DNA from: Saccoglossus kowalevskii | Lineage: Eukaryota; Hemichordata; Enteropneusta; Harrimaniidae | Length of the DNA stretch: 25,410 nt | Direction: 5' to 3' | NCBI RefSeq assembly: GCF_000003605.2 | Contig: NW_003107361.1 | Coordinates: forward strand, 1 to 25,410 | Part shown: positions 10,320-20,981 of the stretch, in pieces | How positions within the stretch are numbered: the first letter of the stretch is position 1 | How the letters are laid out: every line of letters starts with the position of its first letter | Notes under the pieces: generated by a model | Databases searched by the model: none | Told to the model about the DNA's origin: nothing | The model's input: only the letters and a program-made list of their open reading frames with translations | Translations under genes and position numbers: made by a program

Positions 10320-10709
10320 GAATTTGCTTATACCTGCCTGGTTGACATTTGGAAATATGAATTTGCTTATACCTGCATGGTTGTCATTTGGGAATGTGAA
10401 TTTGCTTATACCTGCCTGGTTGACATTTGGAAATATGAATTTGCTTATACCTGCATGGTTGGCAATTGGGAATGTGAATTTGCTTATACCTGCATGGTTG
10501 GCAATTGGGAATATGAATTTGCTTATACCTGCATGGTTGGCATTTGGGAATATGAATTTGCTTATACTTGCATGGTTGGCATTTGGAAATATGAATTTGC
10601 TTATACCTGCATAGTTGGCAATTGGGAATATGAATTTGCTTATACCTGCATGGTTGGCATTTGGGAATATGAATTTGCTTATACTTGCATGGTTGGCATT
10701 TGGAAATAT
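10320..10709 (+). repeat. Composite block, short copy (tetramer x1 + trimer x2)
   Basis: One tetramer (cDIk, VI, cDIk, GN), then both trimers with the catag monomer at 10,593. The offset to copy 1 from the VI unit onward is 8,892 bp, exactly 228 monomers. Confidence 0.92.
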
Positions 10710-11138
10710 GAATTTGCTTATACCTGCATGGTTGGCAATTGGGAATGTGAATTTGCTTATACCTGCATGGTTGGCATTTGGAAATATGAATTTGCTTATA
10801 CCTGCATGGTTGGCAATTGGGAATGTGAATCTGCTTATACCTGCATGGTTGACATTTGGGAATGTGAAACTGCTTATACCTGCATGGTTGGCAATTGGGA
10901 ATGTGAATTTGCTTATACCTGCATGGTTGGCAATTGGGAATGTGAATTTGTTTATACCTGCATGGTTGGCAATTGGGAATGTGAATCTGCTTATACCTGC
11001 ATGGTTGACGATTGGGAATGTGAATCTGCTTATACCTGCATGGTTGAAATTTGGGAATGTGAAACTGCTTATACCTGCATGGTTGACATTTGGGAATGTG
11101 AAACTGCTTATACCTGCATGGTTGGCAATTGGGAATGT
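10710..11138 (+). repeat. DD/EI block 3 (short)
   Basis: Matches 1,857-2,285 at an offset of 8,853, including the gaatttgttt marker (10,944) and the EI monomer (11,022). At 11,139 the order switches to that of 3,300, skipping about 1 kb present in the first copy. Confidence 0.9.
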
Positions 11139-11684
11139 GAATTTGCTTATACCTGCATGGTTGACATTTGGGAATGTGAATTTGCTTATACCTGCATGGT
11201 TGGCAATTGGGAATGTGAATTTGCTTATACCTGCATGGTTGGCAATTGGGAATGTGAATCTGCTTATACCTGCATGGTTGACATTTGGGAATGTGAATTT
11301 GCTTATACCTGCATGGTTGACATTTGGGAATGTGAATTTGCTTATACCTGCATGGTTGGCAATTGGGAATGTGAATTTGCTTATACCTGCATGGTTGGCA
11401 ATTGGGAATGTGAATCTGCTTATACCTGCATGGTTGACAATTGGGAATGTGAATCTGCTTATACCTGCATGGTTGGCAATTGGGAATGTGAATTTGCTTA
11501 TACCTGCATGGTTGGCAATTGGGAATGTGAATCTGCTTATACCTGCATGGTTGGCAATTGGGAATGTGAATTTGCTTATACCTGCATGGTTGGCAATTGG
11601 GAATGTGAATTTGCTTATACCTGCATGGTTGGCAATTGGGAATGTGAATTTGCTTATACCTGCATGGTTGGCAATTGGGAATGT
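11139..11684 (+). repeat. DI/GN run, first member of 2,301-bp step
   Basis: The order DI, GN, GN, DI, DI, GN, GN, DN and a GN run matches 3,300-3,884 minus one GN unit, and matches 13,440-13,985 at a constant offset of 2,301 bp (59 monomers). Confidence 0.9.
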
Positions 11685-11996
11685 GAATTTTCTTATACCT
11701 GCCTGGTTGACATTTGGAAATATGAATTTGCTTATACCTGCATGGTTGGCAATTGGGAATGTGAATTTGCTTATACCTGCCTGGTTGACAATTGGGAATG
11801 TGAATTTGCTTATACCTGCCTGGTTGACAATTGGGAATGTGAATTTGCTTATACCTGCCTGGTTGGCATTTGTAAATGTGAATTTGCTTATACCTGCCTG
11901 GTTGACAATTGGGAATGTGAATCTGCTTATACCTGCCTGGTTGGCATTTGTAAATGTGAATTTGCTTATACCTGCATGGTTGGCAATTGGGAATGT
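11685..11996 (+). repeat. ttcttat cassette, copy 2
   Basis: Eight monomers in the same order as at 3,885 (offset 7,800) and 13,986 (offset 2,301). Confidence 0.92.
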
Positions 11997-12074
11997 GAAT
12001 CTGCTTATACCTGCATGGTTGACATTTGGGAATGTGAATCTGCTTATACATGCATGGTTGACATTTGGGAATGT
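11997..12074 (+). repeat. Two-monomer linker with tacatgcatgg
   Basis: Two DI monomers, both with gaatctgc starts, the second with tacatgcatgg. The same pair joins a ttcttat cassette to a CK unit at 14,298 and 17,700. Confidence 0.88.
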
Positions 12075-12698
12075 GAATCTGCTTATACCTGCCTGGTTGG
12101 CATTTGTAAATGTGAATTTGCTTATACCTGCATGGTTGGCAATTGGGAATGTGAATTTGCTTATACCTGCCTGGTTGACAATTGGGAATGTGAATTTGCT
12201 TATACCTGCCTGGTTGACAATTGGGAATGTGAATTTGCTTATACCTGCCTGGTTGGCATTTGTAAATGTGAATTTGCTTATACCTGCCTGGTTGACAATT
12301 GGGAATGTGAATCTGCTTATACCTGCCTGGTTGGCATTTGTAAATGTGAATTTGCTTATACCTGCATGGTTGGCAATTGGGAATGTGAATTTGCTTATAC
12401 CTGCCTGGTTGACAATTGGGAATGTGAATTTGCTTATACCTGCCTGGTTGACAATTGGGAATGTGAATTTGCTTATACCTGCCTGGTTGGCATTTGTAAA
12501 TGTGAATTTGCTTATACCTGCCTGGTTGGCATTTGTAAATGTGAATTTGCTTATACCTGCCTGGTTGACAATTGGGAATGTGAATCTGCTTATACCTGCC
12601 TGGTTGGCATTTGTAAATGTGAATTTGCTTATACCTGCATGGTTGGCAATTGGGAATGTGAATTTGCTCATACCTGCCTGGTTGACAATTGGGAATGT
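12075..12698 (+). repeat. Hexamer block 2 with an extra CK monomer
   Basis: One hexamer (12,075-12,308), one heptamer (12,309-12,581) in which CK is doubled, and a half unit ending in the gctcat cDN (12,660). The extra CK is a one-monomer expansion inside a higher-order unit, seen only here. Confidence 0.92.
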
Positions 12699-13322
12699 GA
12701 ATTTGCTTATACCTGCATGGTTGACATTTGGAAATATGAATTTGCTTATACCTGCATGGTTGACAATTGGGAATGTGAATTTGCTTATACCTGCATGGTT
12801 GGCATTTGGAAATATGAATTGGCTTATACCTGCATGGTTGGCATTTGGAAATATGAATTTGCTTATACCTGCATGGTTGGCAATTGGGAATGTGAATGTG
12901 CTTATACCTGCATGGTTGACATTTGGGAATGTGAAACTGCTTATACCTGCATGGTTGGCAATTGGGAATGTGAATTTGCTTATACCTGCATGGTTGGCAA
13001 TTGGGAATGTGAATCTGCTTATACCTGCATGGTTGACATTTGGGAATGTGAATCTGCTTATACATGCATGGTTGACATTTGGGAATGTGAAACTGCTTAT
13101 ACCTGCATGGTTGGCAATTGGGAATGTGAATTTGCTTATACCTGCATGGTTGGCAATTGGGAATGTGAATCTGCTTATACCTGCATGGTTGGCAATTGGG
13201 AATGTGAATCTGCTTATACCTGCATGGTTGGCAATTGGGAATGTGAATCTGCTAATACCTGCATGGTTGGCAATTGGGAATGTGAATCTGCTTATACCTG
13301 CATGGTTGGCAATTGGGAATGT
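12699..13322 (+). repeat. Landmark block L copy 4
   Basis: Matches 609-1,232 at an offset of 12,090 (310 monomers), including gaattggc, gaatgtgc, tacatgcatgg and gctaatacc (13,245). It then joins the order of 3,183. Confidence 0.92.
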
Positions 13323-13985
13323 GAATCTGCTTATACCTGCATGGTTGGCATTTGGAAATATGAATTTGCTTATACCTGCATGGTTGACAATTGGGAATGT
13401 GAAACTGCTTATACCTGCATGGTTGGCAATTGGGAATGTGAATTTGCTTATACCTGCATGGTTGACATTTGGGAATGTGAATTTGCTTATACCTGCATGG
13501 TTGGCAATTGGGAATGTGAATTTGCTTATACCTGCATGGTTGGCAATTGGGAATGTGAATCTGCTTATACCTGCATGGTTGACATTTGGGAATGTGAATT
13601 TGCTTATACCTGCATGGTTGACATTTGGGAATGTGAATTTGCTTATACCTGCATGGTTGGCAATTGGGAATGTGAATTTGCTTATACCTGCATGGTTGGC
13701 AATTGGGAATGTGAATCTGCTTATACCTGCATGGTTGACAATTGGGAATGTGAATCTGCTTATACCTGCATGGTTGGCAATTGGGAATGTGAATTTGCTT
13801 ATACCTGCATGGTTGGCAATTGGGAATGTGAATCTGCTTATACCTGCATGGTTGGCAATTGGGAATGTGAATTTGCTTATACCTGCATGGTTGGCAATTG
13901 GGAATGTGAATTTGCTTATACCTGCATGGTTGGCAATTGGGAATGTGAATTTGCTTATACCTGCATGGTTGGCAATTGGGAATGT
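13323..13985 (+). repeat. DI/GN run, second member of 2,301-bp step
   Basis: From GIk, DN and the gaaactgc form, the order follows 3,183-3,884 with one GN fewer. From 13,440 it also follows 11,139-11,684. Confidence 0.9.
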
Positions 13986-14297
13986 GAATTTTCTTATACC
14001 TGCCTGGTTGACATTTGGAAATATGAATTTGCTTATACCTGCATGGTTGGCAATTGGGAATGTGAATTTGCTTATACCTGCCTGGTTGACAATTGGGAAT
14101 GTGAATTTGCTTATACCTGCCTGGTTGACAATTGGGAATGTGAATTTGCTTATACCTGCCTGGTTGGCATTTGTAAATGTGAATTTGCTTATACCTGCCT
14201 GGTTGACAATTGGGAATGTGAATCTGCTTATACCTGCCTGGTTGGCATTTGTAAATGTGAATTTGCTTATACCTGCATGGTTGGCAATTGGGAATGT
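13986..14297 (+). repeat. ttcttat cassette, copy 3
   Basis: Eight monomers identical in order to copies at 3,885, 11,685 and 17,388. Confidence 0.92.
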
Positions 14298-14609
14298 GAA
14301 TCTGCTTATACCTGCATGGTTGACATTTGGGAATGTGAATCTGCTTATACATGCATGGTTGACATTTGGGAATGTGAATCTGCTTATACCTGCCTGGTTG
14401 GCATTTGTAAATGTGAATTTGCTTATACCTGCCTGGTTGACAATTGGGAATGTGAATCTGCTTATACCTGCCTGGTTGGCATTTGTAAATGTGAATTTGC
14501 TTATACCTGCATGGTTGGCAATTGGGAATGTGAATCTGCTTATACCTGCATGGTTGACATTTAGGAATGTGAATCTGCTTATACATGCATGGTTGACATT
14601 TGGGAATGT
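14298..14609 (+). repeat. Two tacatgcatgg linkers with CK pair
   Basis: The order is DI, DI (tacatgcatgg), cCK, cDN, cCK, GN, then a second DI, DI (tacatgcatgg). The DI monomer at 14,532 has a private catttagg. The repeated linker suggests a six-monomer (234-bp) local duplication. Confidence 0.88.
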
Positions 14610-15194
14610 GAATCTGCTTATACCTGCCTGGTTGGCATTTGTAAATGTGAATTTGCTTATACCTGCATGGTTGGCAATTGGGAATGTGAATTTGCTTATA
14701 CCTGCCTGGTTGACAATTGGGAATGTGAATTTGATTATACCTGCCTGGTTGACAATTGGGAATGTGAATTTGCTTATACCTGCCTGGTTGGCATTTGTAA
14801 ATGTGAATTTGCTTATACCTGCCTGGTTGACAATTGGGAATGTGAATCTGCTTATACCTGCCTGGTTGGCATTTGTAAATGTGAATTTGCTTATACCTGC
14901 ATGGTTGGCAATTGGGAATGTGAATTTGCTTATACCTGCCTGGTTGACAATTGGGAATGTGAATTTGCTTATACCTGCCTGGTTGACAATTGGGAATGTG
15001 AATTTGCTTATACCTGCCTGGTTGGCATTTGTAAATGTGAATTTGCTTATACCTGCCTGGTTGACAATTGGGAATGTGAATCTGCTTATACCTGCCTGGT
15101 TGGCATTTGTAAATGTGAATTTGCTTATACCTGCATGGTTGGCAATTGGGAATGTGAATTTGCTCATACCTGCCTGGTTGACAATTGGGAATGT
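14610..15194 (+). repeat. Hexamer block 3
   Basis: Matches 24-608 at an offset of 14,586 (374 monomers), with the same gaatttgatt (14,727) and gctcat (15,156) markers. I saw no difference on reading. Confidence 0.93.
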
Positions 15195-15974
15195 GAATTT
15201 GCTTATACCTGCATGGTTGACATTTGGAAATATGAATTTGCTTATACCTGCATGGTTGACAATTGGGAATGTGAATTTGCTTATACCTGCATGGTTGGCA
15301 TTTGGAAATATGAATTGGCTTATACCTGCATGGTTGGCATTTGGAAATATGAATTTGCTTATACCTGCATGGTTGGCAATTGGGAATGTGAATGTGCTTA
15401 TACCTGCATGGTTGACATTTGGGAATGTGAAACTGCTTATACCTGCATGGTTGGCAATTGGGAATGTGAATTTGCTTATACCTGCATGGTTGGCAATTGG
15501 GAATGTGAATCTGCTTATACCTGCATGGTTGACATTTGGGAATGTGAATCTGCTTATACATGCATGGTTGACATTTGGGAATGTGAAACTGCTTATACCT
15601 GCATGGTTGGCAATTGGGAATGTGAATTTGCTTATACCTGCATGGTTGGCAATTGGGAATGTGAATCTGCTTATACCTGCATGGTTGGCAATTGGGAATG
15701 TGAATCTGCTTATACCTGCATGGTTGGCAATTGGGAATGTGAATCTGCTAATACCTGCATGGTTGGCAATTGGGAATGTGAATCTGCTTATACCTGCATG
15801 GTTGGCAATTGGGAATGTGAATTTGCTTATACCTGCATGGTTGGCATTTGGGAATGTGAATTTGCTTATACCTGCCTGGTTGACATTTGGAAATATGAAT
15901 TTGCTTATACCTGCATGGTTGTCATTTGGGAATGTGAATTTGCTTATACCTGCCTGGTTGACATTTGGAATTAT
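15195..15974 (+). repeat. Landmark block L copy 5 up to a junction
   Basis: Continues the 14,586-bp match to copy 1 through gctaatacc (15,741) and the first VI monomer (15,897). The match breaks in the cDIk monomer at 15,936, which reads ggaattat instead of ggaaatat and is followed directly by gaattggc. Confidence 0.92.
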
Positions 15975-16646
15975 GAATTGGCTTATACCTGCATGGTTGG
16001 CATTTGGAAATATGAATTTGCTTATACCTGCATGGTTGGCAATTGGGAATGTGAATGTGCTTATACCTGCATGGTTGACATTTGGGAATGTGAAACTGCT
16101 TATACCTGCATGGTTGGCAATTGGGAATGTGAATTTGCTTATACCTGCATGGTTGGCAATTGGGAATGTGAATCTGCTTATACCTGCATGGTTGGCAATT
16201 GGGAATGTGAATCTGCTTATACCTGCATGGTTGACATTTGGGAATGTGAATCTTGTGAATCTGCTTATACATGCATGGTTGACATTTGGGAATGTGAAAC
16301 TGCTTATACCTGCATGGTTGGCAATTGGGAATGTGAATTTGCTTATACCTGCATGGTTGGCAATTGGGAATGTGAATCTGCTTATACCTGCATGGTTGGC
16401 AATTGGGAATGTGAATCTGCTAATACCTGCATGGTTGGCAATTGGGAATGTGAATCTGCTTATACCTGCATGGTTGGCAATTGGGAATGTGAATTTGCTT
16501 ATACCTGCATGGTTGGCATTTGGGAATGTGAATTTGCTTATACCTGCCTGGTTGACATTTGGAAATATGAATTTGCTTATACCTGCATGGTTGTCATTTG
16601 GGAATGTGAATTTGCTTATACCTGCCTGGTTGACATTTGGAAATAT
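15312..16646 (+). repeat. 663-bp (17-monomer) tandem duplication
   Basis: The stretch from gaattggc at 15,312 to the junction at 15,974 is repeated from 15,975. The second member has one extra GN and the 9-bp insertion before the tacatgcatgg unit, and one GN fewer before the gctaat unit, so it runs 672 bp. The join carries a private a-to-t at monomer position 36. Confidence 0.9.
16245..16262 (+). repeat. 9-bp direct duplication (48-bp monomer)
   Basis: tgtgaatct occurs twice in immediate succession (16,245-16,253 and 16,254-16,262). It shifts the 39-bp grid by +9 for everything downstream and is absent from the related copy near 20,130. Confidence 0.93.
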
Positions 16647-17075
16647 GAATTTGCTTATACCTGCATGGTTGGCAATTGGGAATGTGAATTTGCTTATACC
16701 TGCCTGGTTGACATTTGGAAATATGAATTTGCTTATACCTGCATGGTTGTCATTTGGGAATGTGAATTTGCTTATACCTGCCTGGTTGACATTTGGAAAT
16801 ATGAATTTGCTTATACCTGCATGGTTGGCAATTGGGAATGTGAATTTGCTTATACCTGCATGGTTGGCAATTGGGAATATGAATTTGCTTATACCTGCAT
16901 GGTTGGCATTTGGGAATATGAATTTGCTTATACTTGCATGGTTGGCATTTGGAAATATGAATTTGCTTATACCTGCATAGTTGGCAATTGGGAATATGAA
17001 TTTGCTTATACCTGCATGGTTGGCATTTGGGAATATGAATTTGCTTATACTTGCATGGTTGGCATTTGGAAATAT
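16530..17075 (+). repeat. Composite block, copy 3 (complete)
   Basis: Two tetramers and two trimers with the catag monomer at 16,959. The offset to copy 1 is 15,258 = 14,586 + 663 + 9, consistent with the 663-bp duplication lying just upstream. Confidence 0.93.
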
Positions 17076-17387
17076 GAATTTGCTTATACCTGCATGGTTG
17101 GCAATTGGGAATGTGAATTTGCTTATACCTGCATGGTTGGCATTTGGAAATATGAATTTGCTTATACCTGCATGGTTGGCAATTGGGAATGTGAATCTGC
17201 TTATACCTGCATGGTTGACATTTGGGAATGTGAAACTGCTTATACCTGCATGGTTGGCAATTGGGAATGTGAATTTGCTTATACCTGCATGGTTGGCAAT
17301 TGGGAATGTGAATTTGCTTATACCTGCATGGTTGGCAATTGGGAATGTGAATTTGCTTATACCTGCATGGTTGGCAATTGGGAATGT
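17076..17387 (+). repeat. Short GN run joining composite block to cassette
   Basis: GN, GIk, GN, DI, gaaactgc GN and three GN. The first part matches 1,857-2,090. The DD/EI section that follows in copy 1 is missing and the ttcttat cassette follows directly, so roughly 1.8 kb is skipped relative to 2.1-3.9 kb. Confidence 0.88.
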
Positions 17388-17699
17388 GAATTTTCTTATA
17401 CCTGCCTGGTTGACATTTGGAAATATGAATTTGCTTATACCTGCATGGTTGGCAATTGGGAATGTGAATTTGCTTATACCTGCCTGGTTGACAATTGGGA
17501 ATGTGAATTTGCTTATACCTGCCTGGTTGACAATTGGGAATGTGAATTTGCTTATACCTGCCTGGTTGGCATTTGTAAATGTGAATTTGCTTATACCTGC
17601 CTGGTTGACAATTGGGAATGTGAATCTGCTTATACCTGCCTGGTTGGCATTTGTAAATGTGAATTTGCTTATACCTGCATGGTTGGCAATTGGGAATGT
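17388..17699 (+). repeat. ttcttat cassette, copy 4
   Basis: Eight monomers in the common order; the offset to copy 3 is 3,402 = 87 x 39 + 9, the 9 coming from the insertion at 16.25 kb. Confidence 0.92.
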
Positions 17700-18245
17700 G
17701 AATCTGCTTATACCTGCATGGTTGACATTTGGGAATGTGAATCTGCTTATACATGCATGGTTGACATTTGGGAATGTGAATCTGCTTATACCTGCCTGGT
17801 TGGCATTTGTAAATGTGAATTTGCTTATACCTGCCTGGTTGACAATTGGGAATGTGAATCTGCTTATACCTGCCTGGTTGGCATTTGTAAATGTGAATTT
17901 GCTTATACCTGCATGGTTGGCAATTGGGAATGTGAATCTGCTTATACCTGCATGGTTGGCAATTGGGAATGTGAATCTGCTTATACCTGCATGGTTGGCA
18001 ATTGGGAATGTGAATCTGCTTATACCTGCATGGTTGGCAATTGGGAATGTGAATCTGCTTATACCTGCATGGTTGGCAATTGGGAATGTGAATCTGCTTA
18101 TACCTGCATGGTTGGCAATTGGGAATGTGAATCTGCTTATACCTGCATGGTTGGCAATTGGGAATGTGAATTTGCTTATACCTGCATGGTTGACAATTGG
18201 GAATGTGAATCTGCTTATACCTGCATGGTTGGCAATTGGGAATGT
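17700..18245 (+). repeat. Linker, last CK monomers and GN run
   Basis: DI, DI (tacatgcatgg), cCK, cDN, cCK, GN, then six gaatctgc GN monomers, DN and GN. The first six monomers match 14,298-14,531. The two CK units here (17,778 and 17,856) are the last in the window. Confidence 0.9.
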
Positions 18246-18257
18246 GAATTTGCTTAT

Positions 18258-18263
18258 ACATGT
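18258..18263 (+). other. 6-bp insertion acatgt (45-bp monomer)
   Basis: Between ttat and acctgc of the monomer starting at 18,246 there are six extra bases, forming the palindrome tacatgta. The grid shifts by a further +6 to the end of the window. No other monomer has it. It may derive from a tacatgcatgg-type monomer at an exchange point, since a new block order begins here. Confidence 0.9.
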
Positions 18264-18329
18264 ACCTGCATGGTTGGCATTTGGAAATATGAATTTGCTT
18301 ATACCTGCATGGTTGGCATTTGGGAATGT

Positions 18330-18875
18330 GAATTTGCTTATACCTGCCTGGTTGACATTTGGAAATATGAATTTGCTTATACCTGCATGGTTGTCATTTG
18401 GGAATGTGAATTTGCTTATACCTGCCTGGTTGACATTTGGAAATATGAATTTGCTTATACCTGCATGGTTGGCAATTGGGAATGTGAATTTGCTTATACC
18501 TGCCTGGTTGACATTTGGAAATATGAATTTGCTTATACCTGCATGGTTGTCATTTGGGAATGTGAATTTGCTTATACCTGCCTGGTTGACATTTGGAAAT
18601 ATGAATTTGCTTATACCTGCATGGTTGGCAATTGGGAATGTGAATTTGCTTATACCTGCATGGTTGGCAATTGGGAATATGAATTTGCTTATACCTGCAT
18701 GGTTGGCATTTGGGAATATGAATTTGCTTATACTTGCATGGTTGGCATTTGGAAATATGAATTTGCTTATACCTGCATAGTTGGCAATTGGGAATATGAA
18801 TTTGCTTATACCTGCATGGTTGGCATTTGGGAATATGAATTTGCTTATACTTGCATGGTTGGCATTTGGAAATAT
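18330..18875 (+). repeat. Composite block, copy 4
   Basis: Two tetramers and two trimers with catag at 18,759, preceded by a GI monomer (18,291) as in copy 1. It lies exactly 2,106 bp (54 monomers) before copy 5. Confidence 0.93.
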
Positions 18876-19583
18876 GAATTTGCTTATACCTGCATGGTTG
18901 GCATTTGGGAATATGAATTTGCTTATACCTGCATGGTTGGCAATTGGGAATGTGAATTTGCTTATACCTGCATGGTTGGCATTTGGAAATATGAATTTGC
19001 TTATACCTGCATGGTTGACATTTGGGAATGTGAAACTGCTTATACCTGCATGGTTGGCAATTGGGAATGTGAATTTGCTTATACCTGCATGGTTGGCAAT
19101 TGGGAATGTGAATTTGTTTATACCTGCATGGTTGGCAATTGGGAATGTGAATCTGCTTATACCTGCATGGTTGACGATTGGGAATGTGAATCTGCTTATA
19201 CCTGCATGGTTGAAATTTGGGAATGTGAAACTGCTTATACCTGCATGGTTGACATTTGGGAATGTGAAACTGCTTATACCTGCATGGTTGGCAATTGGGA
19301 ATGTGAAACTGCTTATACCTGCATGGTTGGCAATTGGGAATGTGAATTTGCTTATACCTGCATGGTTGGCAATTGGGAATGTGAATCTGCTTATACCTGC
19401 ATGGTTGGCAATTGGGAATGTGAATTTGCTTATACCTGCATGGCTGACGATTGGGAATGTGAATCTGCTTATACCTGCATGGTTGACGATTGGGAATGTG
19501 AATCTGCTTATACCTGCATGGTTGGCAATTGGGAATGTGAATCTGCTTATACCTGCATGGTTGACGATTGGGAATGTGAATTT
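18876..19583 (+). repeat. DD/EI block 4
   Basis: Includes gaatttgttt (19,110), EI (19,188) and a private ggctgacg DD monomer (19,422). The same private monomer lies 2,106 bp further on at 21,528. Near 18.88-19.0 kb the monomer order differs slightly from that copy without a length change. Confidence 0.9.
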
Positions 19584-20435
19584 GCTTATACCTGCATGGT
19601 TGGCAATTGGGAATGTGAATCTGCTTATACCTGCATGGTTGGCAATTGGGAATGTGAATCTGCTAATACCTGCATGGTTGGCAATTGGGAATGTGAATCT
19701 GCTTATACCTGCATGGTTGGCAATTGGGAATGTGAATTTGCTTATACCTGCATGGTTGGCATTTGGGAATGTGAATTTGCTTATACCTGCCTGGTTGACA
19801 TTTGGAAATATGAATTTGCTTATACCTGCATGGTTGTCATTTGGGAATGTGAATTTGCTTATACCTGCCTGGTTGACATTTGGAATTATGAATTGGCTTA
19901 TACCTGCATGGTTGGCATTTGGAAATATGAATTTGCTTATACCTGCATGGTTGGCAATTGGGAATGTGAATGTGCTTATACCTGCATGGTTGACATTTGG
20001 GAATGTGAAACTGCTTATACCTGCATGGTTGGCAATTGGGAATGTGAATTTGCTTATACCTGCATGGTTGGCAATTGGGAATGTGAATCTGCTTATACCT
20101 GCATGGTTGACATTTGGGAATGTGAATCTGCTTATACATGCATGGTTGACATTTGGGAATGTGAAACTGCTTATACCTGCATGGTTGGCAATTGGGAATG
20201 TGAATTTGCTTATACCTGCATGGTTGGCAATTGGGAATGTGAATCTGCTTATACCTGCATGGTTGGCAATTGGGAATGTGAATCTGCTTATACCTGCATG
20301 GTTGGCAATTGGGAATGTGAATCTGCTAATACCTGCATGGTTGGCAATTGGGAATGTGAATCTGCTTATACCTGCATGGTTGGCAATTGGGAATGTGAAT
20401 TTGCTTATACCTGCATGGTTGGCATTTGGGAATGT
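19584..20435 (+). repeat. Copy of the 663-bp duplication region including its junction
   Basis: Follows 15,675-16,529, with gctaatacc at 19,656 and 20,319 (663 bp apart) and the same ggaattat/gaattggc junction at 19,851-19,896. The offset is 3,915 before the site of the 9-bp insertion and 3,906 after it. This copy lacks the insertion. Confidence 0.92.
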
Positions 20436-20981
20436 GAATTTGCTTATACCTGCCTGGTTGACATTTGGAAATATGAATTTGCTTATACCTGCATGGTTGT
20501 CATTTGGGAATGTGAATTTGCTTATACCTGCCTGGTTGACATTTGGAAATATGAATTTGCTTATACCTGCATGGTTGGCAATTGGGAATGTGAATTTGCT
20601 TATACCTGCCTGGTTGACATTTGGAAATATGAATTTGCTTATACCTGCATGGTTGTCATTTGGGAATGTGAATTTGCTTATACCTGCCTGGTTGACATTT
20701 GGAAATATGAATTTGCTTATACCTGCATGGTTGGCAATTGGGAATGTGAATTTGCTTATACCTGCATGGTTGGCAATTGGGAATATGAATTTGCTTATAC
20801 CTGCATGGTTGGCATTTGGGAATATGAATTTGCTTATACTTGCATGGTTGGCATTTGGAAATATGAATTTGCTTATACCTGCATAGTTGGCAATTGGGAA
20901 TATGAATTTGCTTATACCTGCATGGTTGGCATTTGGGAATATGAATTTGCTTATACTTGCATGGTTGGCATTTGGAAATAT
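20436..20981 (+). repeat. Composite block, copy 5
   Basis: Two tetramers and two trimers with catag at 20,865. Confidence 0.93.

Noticed and set aside
1492-15561. Open - strand registers reading IPNCQPCRYKQIH and TFPIANHAGISKF
   Set aside because: These are the other two stop-free registers of the same unit. VI monomers put a stop in the first, phase changes end both, and nothing besides the repeat is encoded.
18250-18270. Palindromes tacatgta and catgcatg as regulatory or cleavage sites
   Set aside because: They are only 8 bp, arise from single changes or one insertion in the monomer, and have no associated context.
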